NCBI GenBank assembly: GCA_050290245.1
Contig: JBNKHH010000082.1
Coordinates: 1-39,262, forward strand
DNA length: 39,262 bases
Source of the DNA: JBNKHH01 sp050290245
GTDB lineage: Bacteria > Pseudomonadota > Alphaproteobacteria > Rhodobacterales > Rhodobacteraceae
Direction: 5' to 3'
Shown: positions 24,712 to 32,703 of the stretch, in pieces
How positions within the stretch are numbered: position 1 is the first letter of the stretch
How the letters are laid out: every line of letters starts with the position of its first letter
Made by a program: the position numbers and the translations under genes
Notes under the pieces: generated by a model
What the model saw: only the letters and a program-made list of their open reading frames with translations
What the model was told of the DNA's origin: nothing
The model's database searches: none

Positions 24712-25037
24712 ACAATGTCGGGGCCGGCGCCCAGGTGACGGCGGCGCTCAGACGCTCCAATCGCCACGCGTGTTCATCCGACGACCGCGAAGCCGACCCC
24801 TATCTAGAGCGGCGCGGGGGCAGCGACCCAGATCTGGCAAACTGCAAGTGATTTCCAGAGGCAGAGGTTTTTCATGGTGGTATGCCGTTCAGAGCAGGTC
24901 GAATGCGATGGCGACAGTTTCCCATGCACCGGATGGCCCGCACGCATGGCTGCGCGATACGCTATTTGTGTGCTCGCTGGCTCTCAGCGGCCTTTGACCG
25001 AGGTCGCCGTCTGTCGGGTGACCTGAACTTTCTCAGA
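24712..25037. other. 326-nt intergenic region between tetR and SDR gene
   Basis: The genes are convergent here. Short open frames (24651-24851, 24665-24997) have no motif or ribosome-binding site, and I saw no clear terminator hairpin with a T-run. Nothing recognisable. Confidence 0.4.
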
Positions 25038-25838
25038 TCAGTCGCAACGCGCGCTCATGCCGCCATCGACCACGATTTCCGTTCCGGTGACAAACCGCGC
25101 CTCGTCCGAGCAGAGGAACAGTGCGGCATTCGCGGTGTCACGGCCATCGCCCATCCAGCCCAGCGGAATACGCCGAACCCGCGACTGCAACAGTGCATCC
25201 ACGTCACCGCCCATGCGCTGTCCTGCCAGCCGGCTTTCGACCATCGGCGTATGAAGCTGCCCCGGCACCACGGTATTCACGCGCACACCCTTTGGCGCGA
25301 ATTCGACCGCCGTCACCTTCGAGAAATGGATAATCGCGGCCTTTGCCGCCGCGTAGGCGATTTGCGGCGAACCGGTGAATCGCGTGCCCGAGGTCGACGA
25401 GGTGTTGACGATCGCGCCCGAGCCCTTTTCCGCCATGTGCGGCAGCACTGCGCGGCAGGTTAGGTAGACGCTCTTGAGGTTGAAATCCATCTGCCGGTCC
25501 CAACTGGCCTCGTCCAGGTCCGTCGGGCCGCCCTTGGCCGAGCCGCCGACGTTGTTCACAAGAAGATCGACGGTCCCGAATTTCTCGATGCAAGCCGCCA
25601 CCATTGCCTCGACAGCGGCGCCGTCGGTCACATCGCAGAGATATGGCTCGATTTCACCACCGATGGCCCTCACCCGTGCAAGCGTCTCTTCCATCGGGTC
25701 GGCGCGCAGATCGACCGCAAAGATCTTGGCGCCCTCTTCTGCAAAGCGCACGCAGGTCGCACGGCCGTTGCCCCAGCCTGGCCCGACACAGCCCGCACCG
25801 GTCACAATTGCGACTTTTCCGTCCAGACGTCCGGCCAT
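25038..25838 (-). CDS. short-chain dehydrogenase/reductase (SDR)
   Basis: A 266-residue classical SDR. The cofactor motif is extended: TGAGCVGPGWGNGRAT (about residues 13-28) in place of the usual 12-residue TGxxxGxG, a variant I recall in some alphaproteobacterial SDRs. Other marks are NNVGG at 95-99, catalytic Ser in NTSSTSG (145-151), and Tyr162-x3-Lys166 (AYAAAK). The C-terminus has the family sequence FVTGTEIVVDGGMSA. An Asp after the second strand (AVDLRAD) favours NAD+. The gene starts 1 nt after the amidohydrolase stop and is last in the TRAP/GST/CMD/amidohydrolase operon. It probably oxidises or reduces a hydroxy/keto intermediate of that pathway. Confidence 0.93.
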   Translation of the reverse strand: MAGRLDGKVAIVTGAGCVGPGWGNGRATCVRFAEEGAKIFAVDLRADPMEETLARVRAIGGEIEPYLCDVTDGAAVEAMVAACIEKFGTVDLLVNNVGGSAKGGPTDLDEASWDRQMDFNLKSVYLTCRAVLPHMAEKGSGAIVNTSSTSGTRFTGSPQIAYAAAKAAIIHFSKVTAVEFAPKGVRVNTVVPGQLHTPMVESRLAGQRMGGDVDALLQSRVRRIPLGWMGDGRDTANAALFLCSDEARFVTGTEIVVDGGMSARCD

Positions 25839-25839
25839 C

Positions 25840-26715
25840 TCAGTTCTCCTCGAAACGATAAAGTTTGGTAGGGTTGTCGACCATCAGCGCATGAAGTGTC
25901 GCGGCATCTGGCGCGATCTGCGGCAACAGGTCGAAAAGATCTCCGTCGTCCGGCGGCTCGGCGCGATAGTTTGGATGCGGCCAGTCCGTTCCCCAAACCA
26001 CCCGATCTCCAAAACGTTCGACGACGGTGCGTGCAAACTGCACCGCATCCGCGTACGGCGGCTCCTGTCGTGATGCACGCTCGCACCCTGACACCTTGCA
26101 CCACAGGTTTGCATGGTCGAGCAGGCGCAGCAGCGCTCGGAACGCAGGTTGGTCGACGCCAAGCGAGGCATCCACCCGGCCGAAGTGATCGACCACCACC
26201 GTCACCGGCAGATCGACAAGCAATGGCGACAGATCCTCGATCAGGTCCGGGCTCATGTGCACCTGAAGATGCATCCCCCGCTCCGCTAGGCGAGGCGCAA
26301 GCGCGCGCAGCTCGTCAGGGCTGGCGCCTGGTGCCAGATGCGCCATGTAGTTGAACCGCACACCGCGAAAGCCCTGCCCGGCGAGCCTGTCCAGCGTTTC
26401 GTCGCTGGCGTCCGCCGGCGCAAGCGCGATACCCAGATAGCGGCCTTGACGCGCCTGCATGGCATCGACAACCACGGTATTGTCATGCCCATGCACCGCC
26501 GATTGCACGATCACGCAGCGGTCGATCCCCATCTGGTCGTGCAGCGCAAACAGCGCCTCCTTCGGGGCATCGGCGGGCTTGTAACTGTTGGCATCGCAAT
26601 AGGGAAACCGGTCACGGGGGCCGAAGACGTGGCAATGGCAATCGGTGGCGCCAGCGGGCAGCTTTGCCGTCGTCTTTCGTGGATCTCGTTTCCAGGTCAG
26701 AGGGCGTTCATTCAT
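25840..26715 (-). CDS. amidohydrolase-family 2 protein (2-pyrone-4,6-dicarboxylate lactonase LigI-like)
   Basis: A TIM-barrel hydrolase of about 291 residues. The HxH motif DCHCHVFGP has His27 and His29 after strand 1. Later marks are GFRGVRFNYM, LQVHMSPDLI, VVVDHFGRVD and VWGTDWPHPN with the strand-8 Asp. This set matches the LigI/amidohydro_2 group, whose best-known member opens the lactone of 2-pyrone-4,6-dicarboxylate without a metal. The ATG at 26715 overlaps the CMD gene stop by 8 nt; an in-frame ATG at 26739 would add 8 residues. It lies between a carboxymuconolactone-decarboxylase-like gene and an SDR gene. Probable lactone hydrolysis in a TRAP-fed pathway; the exact lactone is unknown. 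Confidence 0.88.
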   Translation of the reverse strand: MNERPLTWKRDPRKTTAKLPAGATDCHCHVFGPRDRFPYCDANSYKPADAPKEALFALHDQMGIDRCVIVQSAVHGHDNTVVVDAMQARQGRYLGIALAPADASDETLDRLAGQGFRGVRFNYMAHLAPGASPDELRALAPRLAERGMHLQVHMSPDLIEDLSPLLVDLPVTVVVDHFGRVDASLGVDQPAFRALLRLLDHANLWCKVSGCERASRQEPPYADAVQFARTVVERFGDRVVWGTDWPHPNYRAEPPDDGDLFDLLPQIAPDAATLHALMVDNPTKLYRFEEN

Positions 26716-27280
26716 CAGATAGTTCCGGCTCGGGGTCATCGCCCATCGGGGGCACTTTGAAGATGTTGATTGTCAGTGAAATCAACGTGTAATAGCCAAG
26801 CATCCCCACGAGATCGACGAGTGCCTGCTCACCCAGAATTTCGGTGGCACGCGCGTAAAGCGCGTCATCGACGTTGCGCGTTTCATGCGCAGCCCGCGAG
26901 ACGTCATAGACCACGGCCTCCGCCGGGTCGGAAAAATCGGGCCGGCGATTCTGGCGGATCTCCTCGATAACTTCGAGCGACAAACCGGCCTTGACCGCAT
27001 GCCCCTTGTGGATCTGCCATTCGTACTCCGAGCCAAACACCCGCCCCGTCACCAGGATTGCAAGTTCGGAAAGCTTGGGGTCCAGAACTGTGTCATAGCG
27101 GCAGTAACGGCCCAGGTCCTGCGCCCTGGCGGCCAGTTCCGGCCGATGGAGCCAGACCGCAAGCGGACCGCGAACGCCACCGCGCGGACCACTGGCGATG
27201 GCATCGTGGATTTCCTGCTGCCGGTCGTTGTAGGTAGCGGGATCCGGGGCAGGCAGGCGTTGAGCGGGCCAGCGGCTCAT
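26708..27280 (-). CDS. carboxymuconolactone decarboxylase (CMD)-family protein
   Basis: A 190-residue protein. ATG at 27280 overlaps the GST-like gene stop (ATGA); the frame upstream to 27370 lies inside that gene. The CMD core is at about residues 65-110 (LDPKLSELAILVTGRVF, SEYEWQIHKGHAVKAGLS). It has no CxxC, so it is not an AhpD-type peroxidase but fits the decarboxylase or uncharacterised CMD branch. The final helices (YTLISLTINIFKVP) are normal. It may decarboxylate a lactone acid, acting just before or after the LigI-like lactonase. This role is inferred from family and context. Confidence 0.87.
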   Translation of the reverse strand: MSRWPAQRLPAPDPATYNDRQQEIHDAIASGPRGGVRGPLAVWLHRPELAARAQDLGRYCRYDTVLDPKLSELAILVTGRVFGSEYEWQIHKGHAVKAGLSLEVIEEIRQNRRPDFSDPAEAVVYDVSRAAHETRNVDDALYARATEILGEQALVDLVGMLGYYTLISLTINIFKVPPMGDDPEPELSDE

Positions 27281-27921
27281 TCTTGTGTCCTTTCGGTTTC
27301 TGTCCAGAACCGGTGATTGCGGGCAAAGGCCTGCAACCATCTGTCCAATTCGGGGTACGCATTTCGCCATTCGAGAGGCTTGCGCCAGTCCAGATAGCCC
27401 AATGCGGCAGCGAGGGTGATCTGCACCAGCTCCGCGCGCGCCGGATCTGGCAGGTCGCTTTCAAAGGCTGCGAGCGCGCGCGTTATCTTGCCCCGCTGAT
27501 GTGCCAGCCAAAGCTCGGAAGCCTGCTCTGGGGTGCGAAAGCGGCTTTCGTAGCTGACCAACAGCGCGGCATCGGTAATCCCGTCCGCCAGTCTTGCCCG
27601 GGTCAGGACGCGAAATCTTCCGATCCCGTCCCGAGGCAGCAGCCGCCCGCCTCCAGCCAGCTCATCGAGCATCTCGAGGATGACGTGGCTGTCGAAAAAG
27701 GCTTCATCCCCGATCAAAAGGCAGGGCAGCTTTCCCAACGGGTTCTGCTGGCGCAGCCTATCGTCCGAGTCCATCGTGTCGGCAGGCTCTATCTCGACCC
27801 GCCCACCAAGCTCGAGCGCAGACAGCGCCATCCGCACCTTGCGTCCGAATGGCGAAGTTTCTGTGCTGCGCAGAACGATCGGGACTGGTACGTCGTCCCA
27901 CCAGGTGCGCAGCACCGTCAT
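27277..27921 (-). CDS. glutathione S-transferase-like protein
   Basis: A 214-residue protein with an N-terminal thioredoxin-like domain. TSPFGRKVRMAL (about residues 22-33) carries the Ser expected to activate glutathione; NPLGKLPCLLI has the cis-Pro, and FFDSHVILEMLDE binds the gamma-glutamyl group. A helical C-terminal domain follows from about residue 100. Its start overlaps the DctM stop (ATGA), and the CMD gene overlaps its stop. In aromatic catabolism such proteins act as isomerases (maleylpyruvate/maleylacetoacetate type) or ether-cleaving enzymes. Which role applies here cannot be told from the sequence. Confidence 0.88.
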   Translation of the reverse strand: MTVLRTWWDDVPVPIVLRSTETSPFGRKVRMALSALELGGRVEIEPADTMDSDDRLRQQNPLGKLPCLLIGDEAFFDSHVILEMLDELAGGGRLLPRDGIGRFRVLTRARLADGITDAALLVSYESRFRTPEQASELWLAHQRGKITRALAAFESDLPDPARAELVQITLAAALGYLDWRKPLEWRNAYPELDRWLQAFARNHRFWTETERTQE

Positions 27922-29228
27922 TGCATACGCTCTGGCAGGAAGAGAGCAATACTCGGGAAGGCGCAGAGGAGCACCAGCATCGCCAGGCCAGCGATCACGA
28001 AGGGCAGCAGGCCGCGGAACACGTCCTCAAGCTCCACTCGCCCGTTCGAGGCGGATTGCACGACAAAGCAGTTGATGCCGACCGGTGGCGTGACCGCCCC
28101 GATTTCCACCAGCAGCACCACAAAGATGCCGAACCAAACCGGGTCAAAACCGAGGTCCATCATCACCGGGTGTGTGATTGGCAGAGTTATCGCCAGAAGC
28201 GCAGGCGCGTCCATCAGCATTCCCAGAGCGAGATAGATCAGCGCGACGAGGGCGACAATGACCCAGCGATTGACCTCTAGGCCGGTCAGGAATCCGCCTA
28301 CCGCGTTGGTGATTCCCGAGAGGGCGAGGAACTTTGAGAAGACCAGCGCACACATCAGGATGGCAAAGATCATCGCGGTTGTCCGCATGGTCTCCATCAG
28401 CGTGTCCGTGAGGTCGATGCCCTTGAATCCGCGATGCCGGATCAGCGCGAGGATCAGCGTCAGCATCGCACCGATCGCGCCCGCTTCCGTCGGGGTGAAG
28501 ATACCAAGGTAAAGGCCGGAAACGATAGCCACGATGATAAGAACCAGCGGGCCAGCCATGCGGAGAGAGACCACCTTTTCTCGCAACGTGTGGGTCGCCG
28601 TCTCCATGGGCGCAAGCTCGGGGTTCATCCGCACGCGAACCCAGATCGCGACACAGAGAATGATTGCGAAGAGGATGCCCGGGATGAAACCAGCAATCAG
28701 AAGCGCGCCAATGGAACTGTCGGTGAGAATGCCATAGACAACGACCAGCGCCGAGGGCGGGATCATCACCGCAAGCGTCCCGGCAATGGCAATCGAGGCC
28801 GAGGCCAGGCTCTTGTCATAGCCGCGGTCCAGCATCTGCGGAAGCGCAAGCTTGGTAAAGACTGTCGCGGTTCCGACCGAAGATCCTGATGCGGCACCGA
28901 AGGCTGCCGCGCCGAGTGTCGTGGAAATCGCGAGACCGCCACGCAGGTTTCCGAGCCATTTCGAAGCGGCTTCGAAGAGATCTTCACCGAGACCAGCCCG
29001 CATGGCGAAAAAGCCCATTAGCAGGAACAGCGGAATGACCGAAAAATGGAACGAATGGGTTGTGTCGAAGAACACTGTCGACAGCAGTGCGGTCGAAGCA
29101 GTCCAACCGACCAGGGCTGCGAGACCGATCGCGCCGACGAGACCCAGCACGACCATAACGTTGATGCCCAGCAGAATGCCGGCAAAAAGGGCCGCCGTTC
29201 CGAGAAGGCCGATGACAAGACTGCTCAT
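27918..29228 (-). CDS. TRAP transporter large permease (DctM)
   Basis: A 436-residue membrane protein with about twelve or thirteen hydrophobic segments. ATG at 29228 overlaps the DctQ stop (ATGA); the frame is open upstream to 29414 within dctQ but that is not coding. Marks are FSVIPLFLLMGFFAMRAGLG near residues 62-81, AAFGAASGSSVGTATVFTKLAL, GTLAVMIPPSALVVVYGILT and, near the C-terminus, IGAVTPPVGINCFVVQ. It imports the organic acid that the downstream GST, CMD, lactonase and SDR genes probably degrade. Confidence 0.95.
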   Translation of the reverse strand: MSSLVIGLLGTAALFAGILLGINVMVVLGLVGAIGLAALVGWTASTALLSTVFFDTTHSFHFSVIPLFLLMGFFAMRAGLGEDLFEAASKWLGNLRGGLAISTTLGAAAFGAASGSSVGTATVFTKLALPQMLDRGYDKSLASASIAIAGTLAVMIPPSALVVVYGILTDSSIGALLIAGFIPGILFAIILCVAIWVRVRMNPELAPMETATHTLREKVVSLRMAGPLVLIIVAIVSGLYLGIFTPTEAGAIGAMLTLILALIRHRGFKGIDLTDTLMETMRTTAMIFAILMCALVFSKFLALSGITNAVGGFLTGLEVNRWVIVALVALIYLALGMLMDAPALLAITLPITHPVMMDLGFDPVWFGIFVVLLVEIGAVTPPVGINCFVVQSASNGRVELEDVFRGLLPFVIAGLAMLVLLCAFPSIALFLPERMQ

Positions 29229-29749
29229 TCGATTTCCTCCGGGTCGGCCTCGGGCAATGCGCCACCAAGCGCAGCCAGCACAGCGTCGATCAGGAACTGG
29301 ATTGTCAGCAAGACCATGCCCAGGGCGATGGCGCCCTTGACCGGCCACAGCGGATAGCGGATCGAGCCACGCTCGATTTCGCCAATGGCAATGGACTTCG
29401 CGGTCAGTTTCCAACCGGCGTAAGCCGCCCAGGCGAAAAGCCCGGCACCGGCCAGCATGGCCAGGACGACAGCGGCCCGGCGCAGGTTTTCAGGAAGTCT
29501 GCGGGTCAACAGCACGACCTTGATGTGGCCACCGTGGTATTGGGTCATGGCCAAAGACAGGAATACAATGATCGGAAGAGCGCCCTCCGTCAGTTCCAGA
29601 GTTCCGGCGATCGGCAAATTGAAAAGGTATCGCATCAGTGCATTTGCGACGACCAAAACCATCACCGCCATCAAAACCACACCAGCAAACAAACCGCACA
29701 GGGACAGGATGCGACCGAAAGCGGTGCGCAGGCTCAAGATAGTTTCCAT
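29225..29749 (-). CDS. TRAP transporter small permease (DctQ)
   Basis: A 174-residue membrane protein with four hydrophobic helices. VVANALMRYLFNLPIAGTLE at about residues 33-52 and LAMTQYHGGHIKVVLLTRRLP at about 66-86 are typical DctQ sequences. The C-terminus is acidic (EADPEEIE). It stabilises the DctM channel and DctP docking. The start ATG at 29749 follows GGGAGAA. The gene is separated from dctP by a hairpin-containing spacer. Confidence 0.92.
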   Translation of the reverse strand: METILSLRTAFGRILSLCGLFAGVVLMAVMVLVVANALMRYLFNLPIAGTLELTEGALPIIVFLSLAMTQYHGGHIKVVLLTRRLPENLRRAAVVLAMLAGAGLFAWAAYAGWKLTAKSIAIGEIERGSIRYPLWPVKGAIALGMVLLTIQFLIDAVLAALGGALPEADPEEIE

Positions 29750-29765
29750 CAGGGTTCTCCCGCGA

Positions 29766-29797
29766 GACCGGCGCGCACCTCGGGACGCGCGCCGGTC
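29766..29797 (-). other. intercistronic hairpin after TRAP binding-protein gene
   Basis: GACCGGCGCGC (29766-29776) and GCGCGCCGGTC (29787-29797) form a perfect 11-bp stem with a 10-nt loop, 8 nt after the DctP stop. No T-run follows, so it is a likely mRNA stabiliser or partial attenuator before the permease genes. Confidence 0.6.
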
Positions 29798-29805
29798 GCC
29801 GACGT

Positions 29806-30807
29806 TCAGAATGTCAGCTTGTCGAGTATGGCGTCGACCGTGAGGTCAAGCGCCTTGGCCTTGTCGATCCACTCATTGCGAACAGCTTGGACGCCATCGG
29901 CAGCGACCAGCGCTTCAAGTTCCCCATCGGGGAAGTCGATGACTTCCACGCCCAGGTCGCCTTTCCAGAGTTCGCGCACGCGGGCGTCATCCTCTGCCAG
30001 GACCCGACTGTACTCCAGCAGGTAGTCGTGACCCAGTTGGTCGACCACCGCGCGGGTTTCTTCGTCCATGGCGTTGTAGCTGTCGAGGTTCATCGCGATG
30101 ATGTGACCGAAGGAGGCGCCGAAGGGAACTTCCATGTAGTACTTGGCAACTTCGTCGTATTTCCAGCCGCGCGCCAGGGCGGGTCCGATGGGCGTGCAGT
30201 CGATCACGGAGCGCTGTAGCGCCTCATAGGCGTCGGAGGTCGAAATCGACACCGGCGTCGCGCCCATTGCCTCGATCAGCGCGGGGTAGGCAAAGCCGTA
30301 GGAGCGGATTCGCAAACCGGCCATATCCCCGACCGAACGGACTGGCTTGCTGCACAGCAGGCCATAGCTTTCCAGCGGCCGGAAACCGACGGCGTGCAGG
30401 TTCTGCCCGGCAAGTTCCTGGCTGAATTGCGGGTAGTCCTTGTGCCAGGATTCCATCGCCTCGCCCACACCTTGGGTATCCATCGGCTGAGGGATGTAGA
30501 AGCCGACGGCGTTGTTCAGCGGCAGAAGGTCCGGGAAATAGGGCGTGATTACGTCGCCGAAATCGCCAACGCCGGCTGCCAGCGCCTCGGGGATCTCGCG
30601 TGCCTTCGCAACGGAGCCACCCCAGAAGATTTCAATGTCATGCTTGCCGCCGGTGCGCTCAGCGAACTGATCGGCGAACCACTGCGTTGTGATCGCCTGA
30701 GCGTCACCGGCACCTTGTGGCTTGTAAGTGATCCACTTGAAAGTGTCGGCACAGGCAGCGCTTGCCAGAACTGTCGCCACAACTGTCGCGGAAATCAGGG
30801 TCTTCAT
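29806..30807 (-). CDS. TRAP transporter substrate-binding protein (DctP family)
   Basis: A 333-residue secreted protein. The start ATG at 30807 follows GGGAGGAGACTGA. The signal peptide is about residues 1-20 (MKTLISATVVATVLASAACA|D). The fold marks are GGKHDIEIFWGGSVAKAREI at about 53-72, MAGLRIRSYGFAYPALIEAMG with the carboxylate-binding Arg, and TPVSISTSDAYEALQRSVID. The conserved Arg supports an acid ligand. It heads the TRAP-GST-CMD-lactonase-SDR operon and is downstream of a LysR gene on the same strand. Confidence 0.94.
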   Translation of the reverse strand: MKTLISATVVATVLASAACADTFKWITYKPQGAGDAQAITTQWFADQFAERTGGKHDIEIFWGGSVAKAREIPEALAAGVGDFGDVITPYFPDLLPLNNAVGFYIPQPMDTQGVGEAMESWHKDYPQFSQELAGQNLHAVGFRPLESYGLLCSKPVRSVGDMAGLRIRSYGFAYPALIEAMGATPVSISTSDAYEALQRSVIDCTPIGPALARGWKYDEVAKYYMEVPFGASFGHIIAMNLDSYNAMDEETRAVVDQLGHDYLLEYSRVLAEDDARVRELWKGDLGVEVIDFPDGELEALVAADGVQAVRNEWIDKAKALDLTVDAILDKLTF

Positions 30808-30872
30808 TCAGTCTCCTCCCATTGCAGCGATTCCTCCAACCGCTGTACCGGGAAATGACTGCCAGAACGGAA

Positions 30873-30911
30873 GGCATGCGAAAAATGCTATCTCAATATG
30901 CTTTTCATGCC
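30873..30911. promoter_or_regulatory. imperfect inverted repeat upstream of dctP, candidate LysR site
   Basis: GGCATGCGAAAA (30873-30884) and TTTTCATGCC (30902-30911) are complementary except for a 2-nt CG bulge in the first arm. They lie in the AT-rich part of the 116-nt gap between lysR and dctP. The location fits an activator site for the transport/catabolic operon, but the arms are imperfect. Confidence 0.3.
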
Positions 30912-30923
30912 GTCAAGGTATGG

Positions 30924-31850
30924 TTAATGCCAGATATTGCGCTCTACCAGTTCTCCGACGATATCTGAGATGACGGTCTCAACGACTTTGACCGCCATAT
31001 TTTGCCGCTGGTCGGACTTGATCGCAGTGCAAAGCCGCCATTGTACCTCCGGTTCGACAATCGGCACGGCGATCAGCGTTCCCAAATGAAACTCGGTGAG
31101 AACACCGCCAAAAGTCAAAAGCGTGAACCCATGGCCATCGCGGACCAATGCTTTCAGATGCCATATGCCATCGGCCCGTTGGGTTACATTCAGGGAGCAC
31201 CCGATATTCTCTGCGTGTTGGTCCGCCAGCAGCCTCAGGTAGTTGGATCGGGATGGCATGATCAAAGGGAGCGACGCAGCCTCCGCGAGCGTATAGGAGG
31301 TTTTGTCCAGCGATCCCGCCTGCCCAATCAGGTGCAGCTTTTCAATGAGCATCTCTTGACTGGAAATATCAGCGCGATCCGGCGGGTTGTGCATGACCGC
31401 GATGCTGATCTGGCCATTGAGCAGCCAGTCCTCAAGCTCGCGGCTGAACCCCTCCCTGAAACGCAGTTCAATGTCTGGAAAACGCTCTTTGACCCTGCGC
31501 AGCAACGGTGGCGCGATAAACTCGCCCGGTGTTGGCGGCATTCCAACGACGACAGTACCGGCGGGTCGCTCAGAGCTGGCGGTGACGTCGTGAAAGGTTT
31601 GGGCGAGCTGACCGAAAAGCATGTAGGTACGGTCGAGTAAAATTTTGCCTGCCGGCGTGACTTCAACGCCCCTGACCGACCGCTCGAATAGAACGAGGTT
31701 CAGCTCGTGTTCGAGATTGGCGATCTTTCGACTGAGAGCCGGTTGCGCGATATTGAGACGGCTGGCTGCGCGCGTGATGTTTCGCTCTTCGGCGACAGTC
31801 ACGAAACACCTCAGTGTGCGAATGTCTGGTTCCCAGTCTTGCAAGACCAT
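30924..31850 (-). CDS. LysR-family transcriptional regulator
   Basis: A 308-residue regulator. The N-terminal helix-turn-helix is at about residues 12-70 (TLRCFVTVAEERNITRAASR, then LNIAQPALSRKIANLEHELN). The C-terminal effector domain begins near residue 95 (GTVVVGMPPTPGEFIAPPLL). It ends in ELVERNIWH. ATG at 31850 follows GACGGGAAAA. It lies immediately upstream of dctP in the same direction, which is unusual for LysR regulators of neighbouring operons (mostly divergent). It probably activates the TRAP/catabolic operon in response to the aromatic- or lactone-type acid. Confidence 0.93.
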   Translation of the reverse strand: MVLQDWEPDIRTLRCFVTVAEERNITRAASRLNIAQPALSRKIANLEHELNLVLFERSVRGVEVTPAGKILLDRTYMLFGQLAQTFHDVTASSERPAGTVVVGMPPTPGEFIAPPLLRRVKERFPDIELRFREGFSRELEDWLLNGQISIAVMHNPPDRADISSQEMLIEKLHLIGQAGSLDKTSYTLAEAASLPLIMPSRSNYLRLLADQHAENIGCSLNVTQRADGIWHLKALVRDGHGFTLLTFGGVLTEFHLGTLIAVPIVEPEVQWRLCTAIKSDQRQNMAVKVVETVISDIVGELVERNIWH

Positions 31851-31992
31851 TTTTCCCGTCTTTTATGCAATTAGGAGCTCATCGAACGAGCCAGCGCGGC
31901 TCCCGAAAGCCCGCCAGAGAGAGCACGGCACCAAAGATCGGTATATACCCAAATTCACATTCTGCCACGTTCCAAAAAAACGCCGGAGAAAA

Positions 31993-32097
31993 ATGGACGA
32001 CCGTTTGCCGAGCCTGCAAGGACGCCGGCCTTGGCCCTTGTCCTCGCGCTCACCCGACTTGCCAAACAGCTCTACCCTGTGTTCTGTCGTGCCATGA
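31993..32097 (+). CDS. possible 34-codon leader ORF overlapping the next start
   Basis: ATG at 31993 is preceded by GGAGAAAA, and the frame ends in a TGA overlapping the next gene's ATG (ATGA at 32094-32097). The encoded peptide (MDDRLPSLQGRRPWPLSSRS and 14 more residues) has no known motif. It may be a translational-coupling leader, the relic of a lost upstream gene, or chance. Confidence 0.25.
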   Translation: MDDRLPSLQGRRPWPLSSRSPDLPNSSTLCSVVP

Positions 32098-32564
32098 ACC
32101 TTGCCCGAGTGATCCGCCTGGACGACAGCGACCTGAACGTCTTTTCCACTGCCGCCGATCCCGGCGAATGGGCCATTCCGGGCACTTTTGCCTTTTCCAA
32201 CTGGAGCGAGGAGGACCTGAGCGGCAAGGCCCGTCAGGAGTTCGCCCACGGCTGGCTGGGACTGGAGAGTTTCGGACGTGCCTCGGTCGTCGCCGTGTCG
32301 CCCGTGACCGAATTCGAGCGCGCCGCGCTGACCGACGCACTCGCGGCCCATTTCGTCGCGGCATGGGGCGCGCCAGATCTCGACGCCGCCCGCCCCGTTG
32401 CCGCCGAGGAGATCGCGCACATGGCCGGTCTCTGCGACGAACATCCCGAGAATGCCCTGATCCTGCTGGAGCGCGAACTGACAGATGCGGGCGTGCGCGA
32501 CCGGTTCCGCATCGTGCCGCCACAGGGCGCGGCGCTTGAAACATTTGCCGTTCACGGGGACTGA
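32094..32564 (+). CDS. DUF6505-like conserved hypothetical protein
   Basis: A 156-residue protein, MNLARVIRLDDSDLNVFS at the start, then PGEWAIPGTFAFSNWSEEDL and a WLGLESFGRASVVAVSPVT stretch. It has no signal peptide or membrane segment and is fairly acidic. I recall this as the alphaproteobacterial DUF6505 family, of unknown function; the assignment rests on memory of the N-terminal pattern and should be confirmed. The frame continues upstream to 32031, but ATG at 32094 gives the natural N-terminus. An FHA-domain gene follows 139 nt downstream. Confidence 0.75.
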   Translation: MNLARVIRLDDSDLNVFSTAADPGEWAIPGTFAFSNWSEEDLSGKARQEFAHGWLGLESFGRASVVAVSPVTEFERAALTDALAAHFVAAWGAPDLDAARPVAAEEIAHMAGLCDEHPENALILLERELTDAGVRDRFRIVPPQGAALETFAVHGD

Positions 32565-32703
32565 CCCGATCACCGTTGCCCTTGCGCAACCGTCCCCATG
32601 GTGGCACATGCCAGCCCTGATTTCGTCAGATTTTGCCGTCACGCTGTCGGCGGAACGAACGCGAACCGTAGCGTTTATGCATTGAAACCAAGGGATAATC
32701 ACC

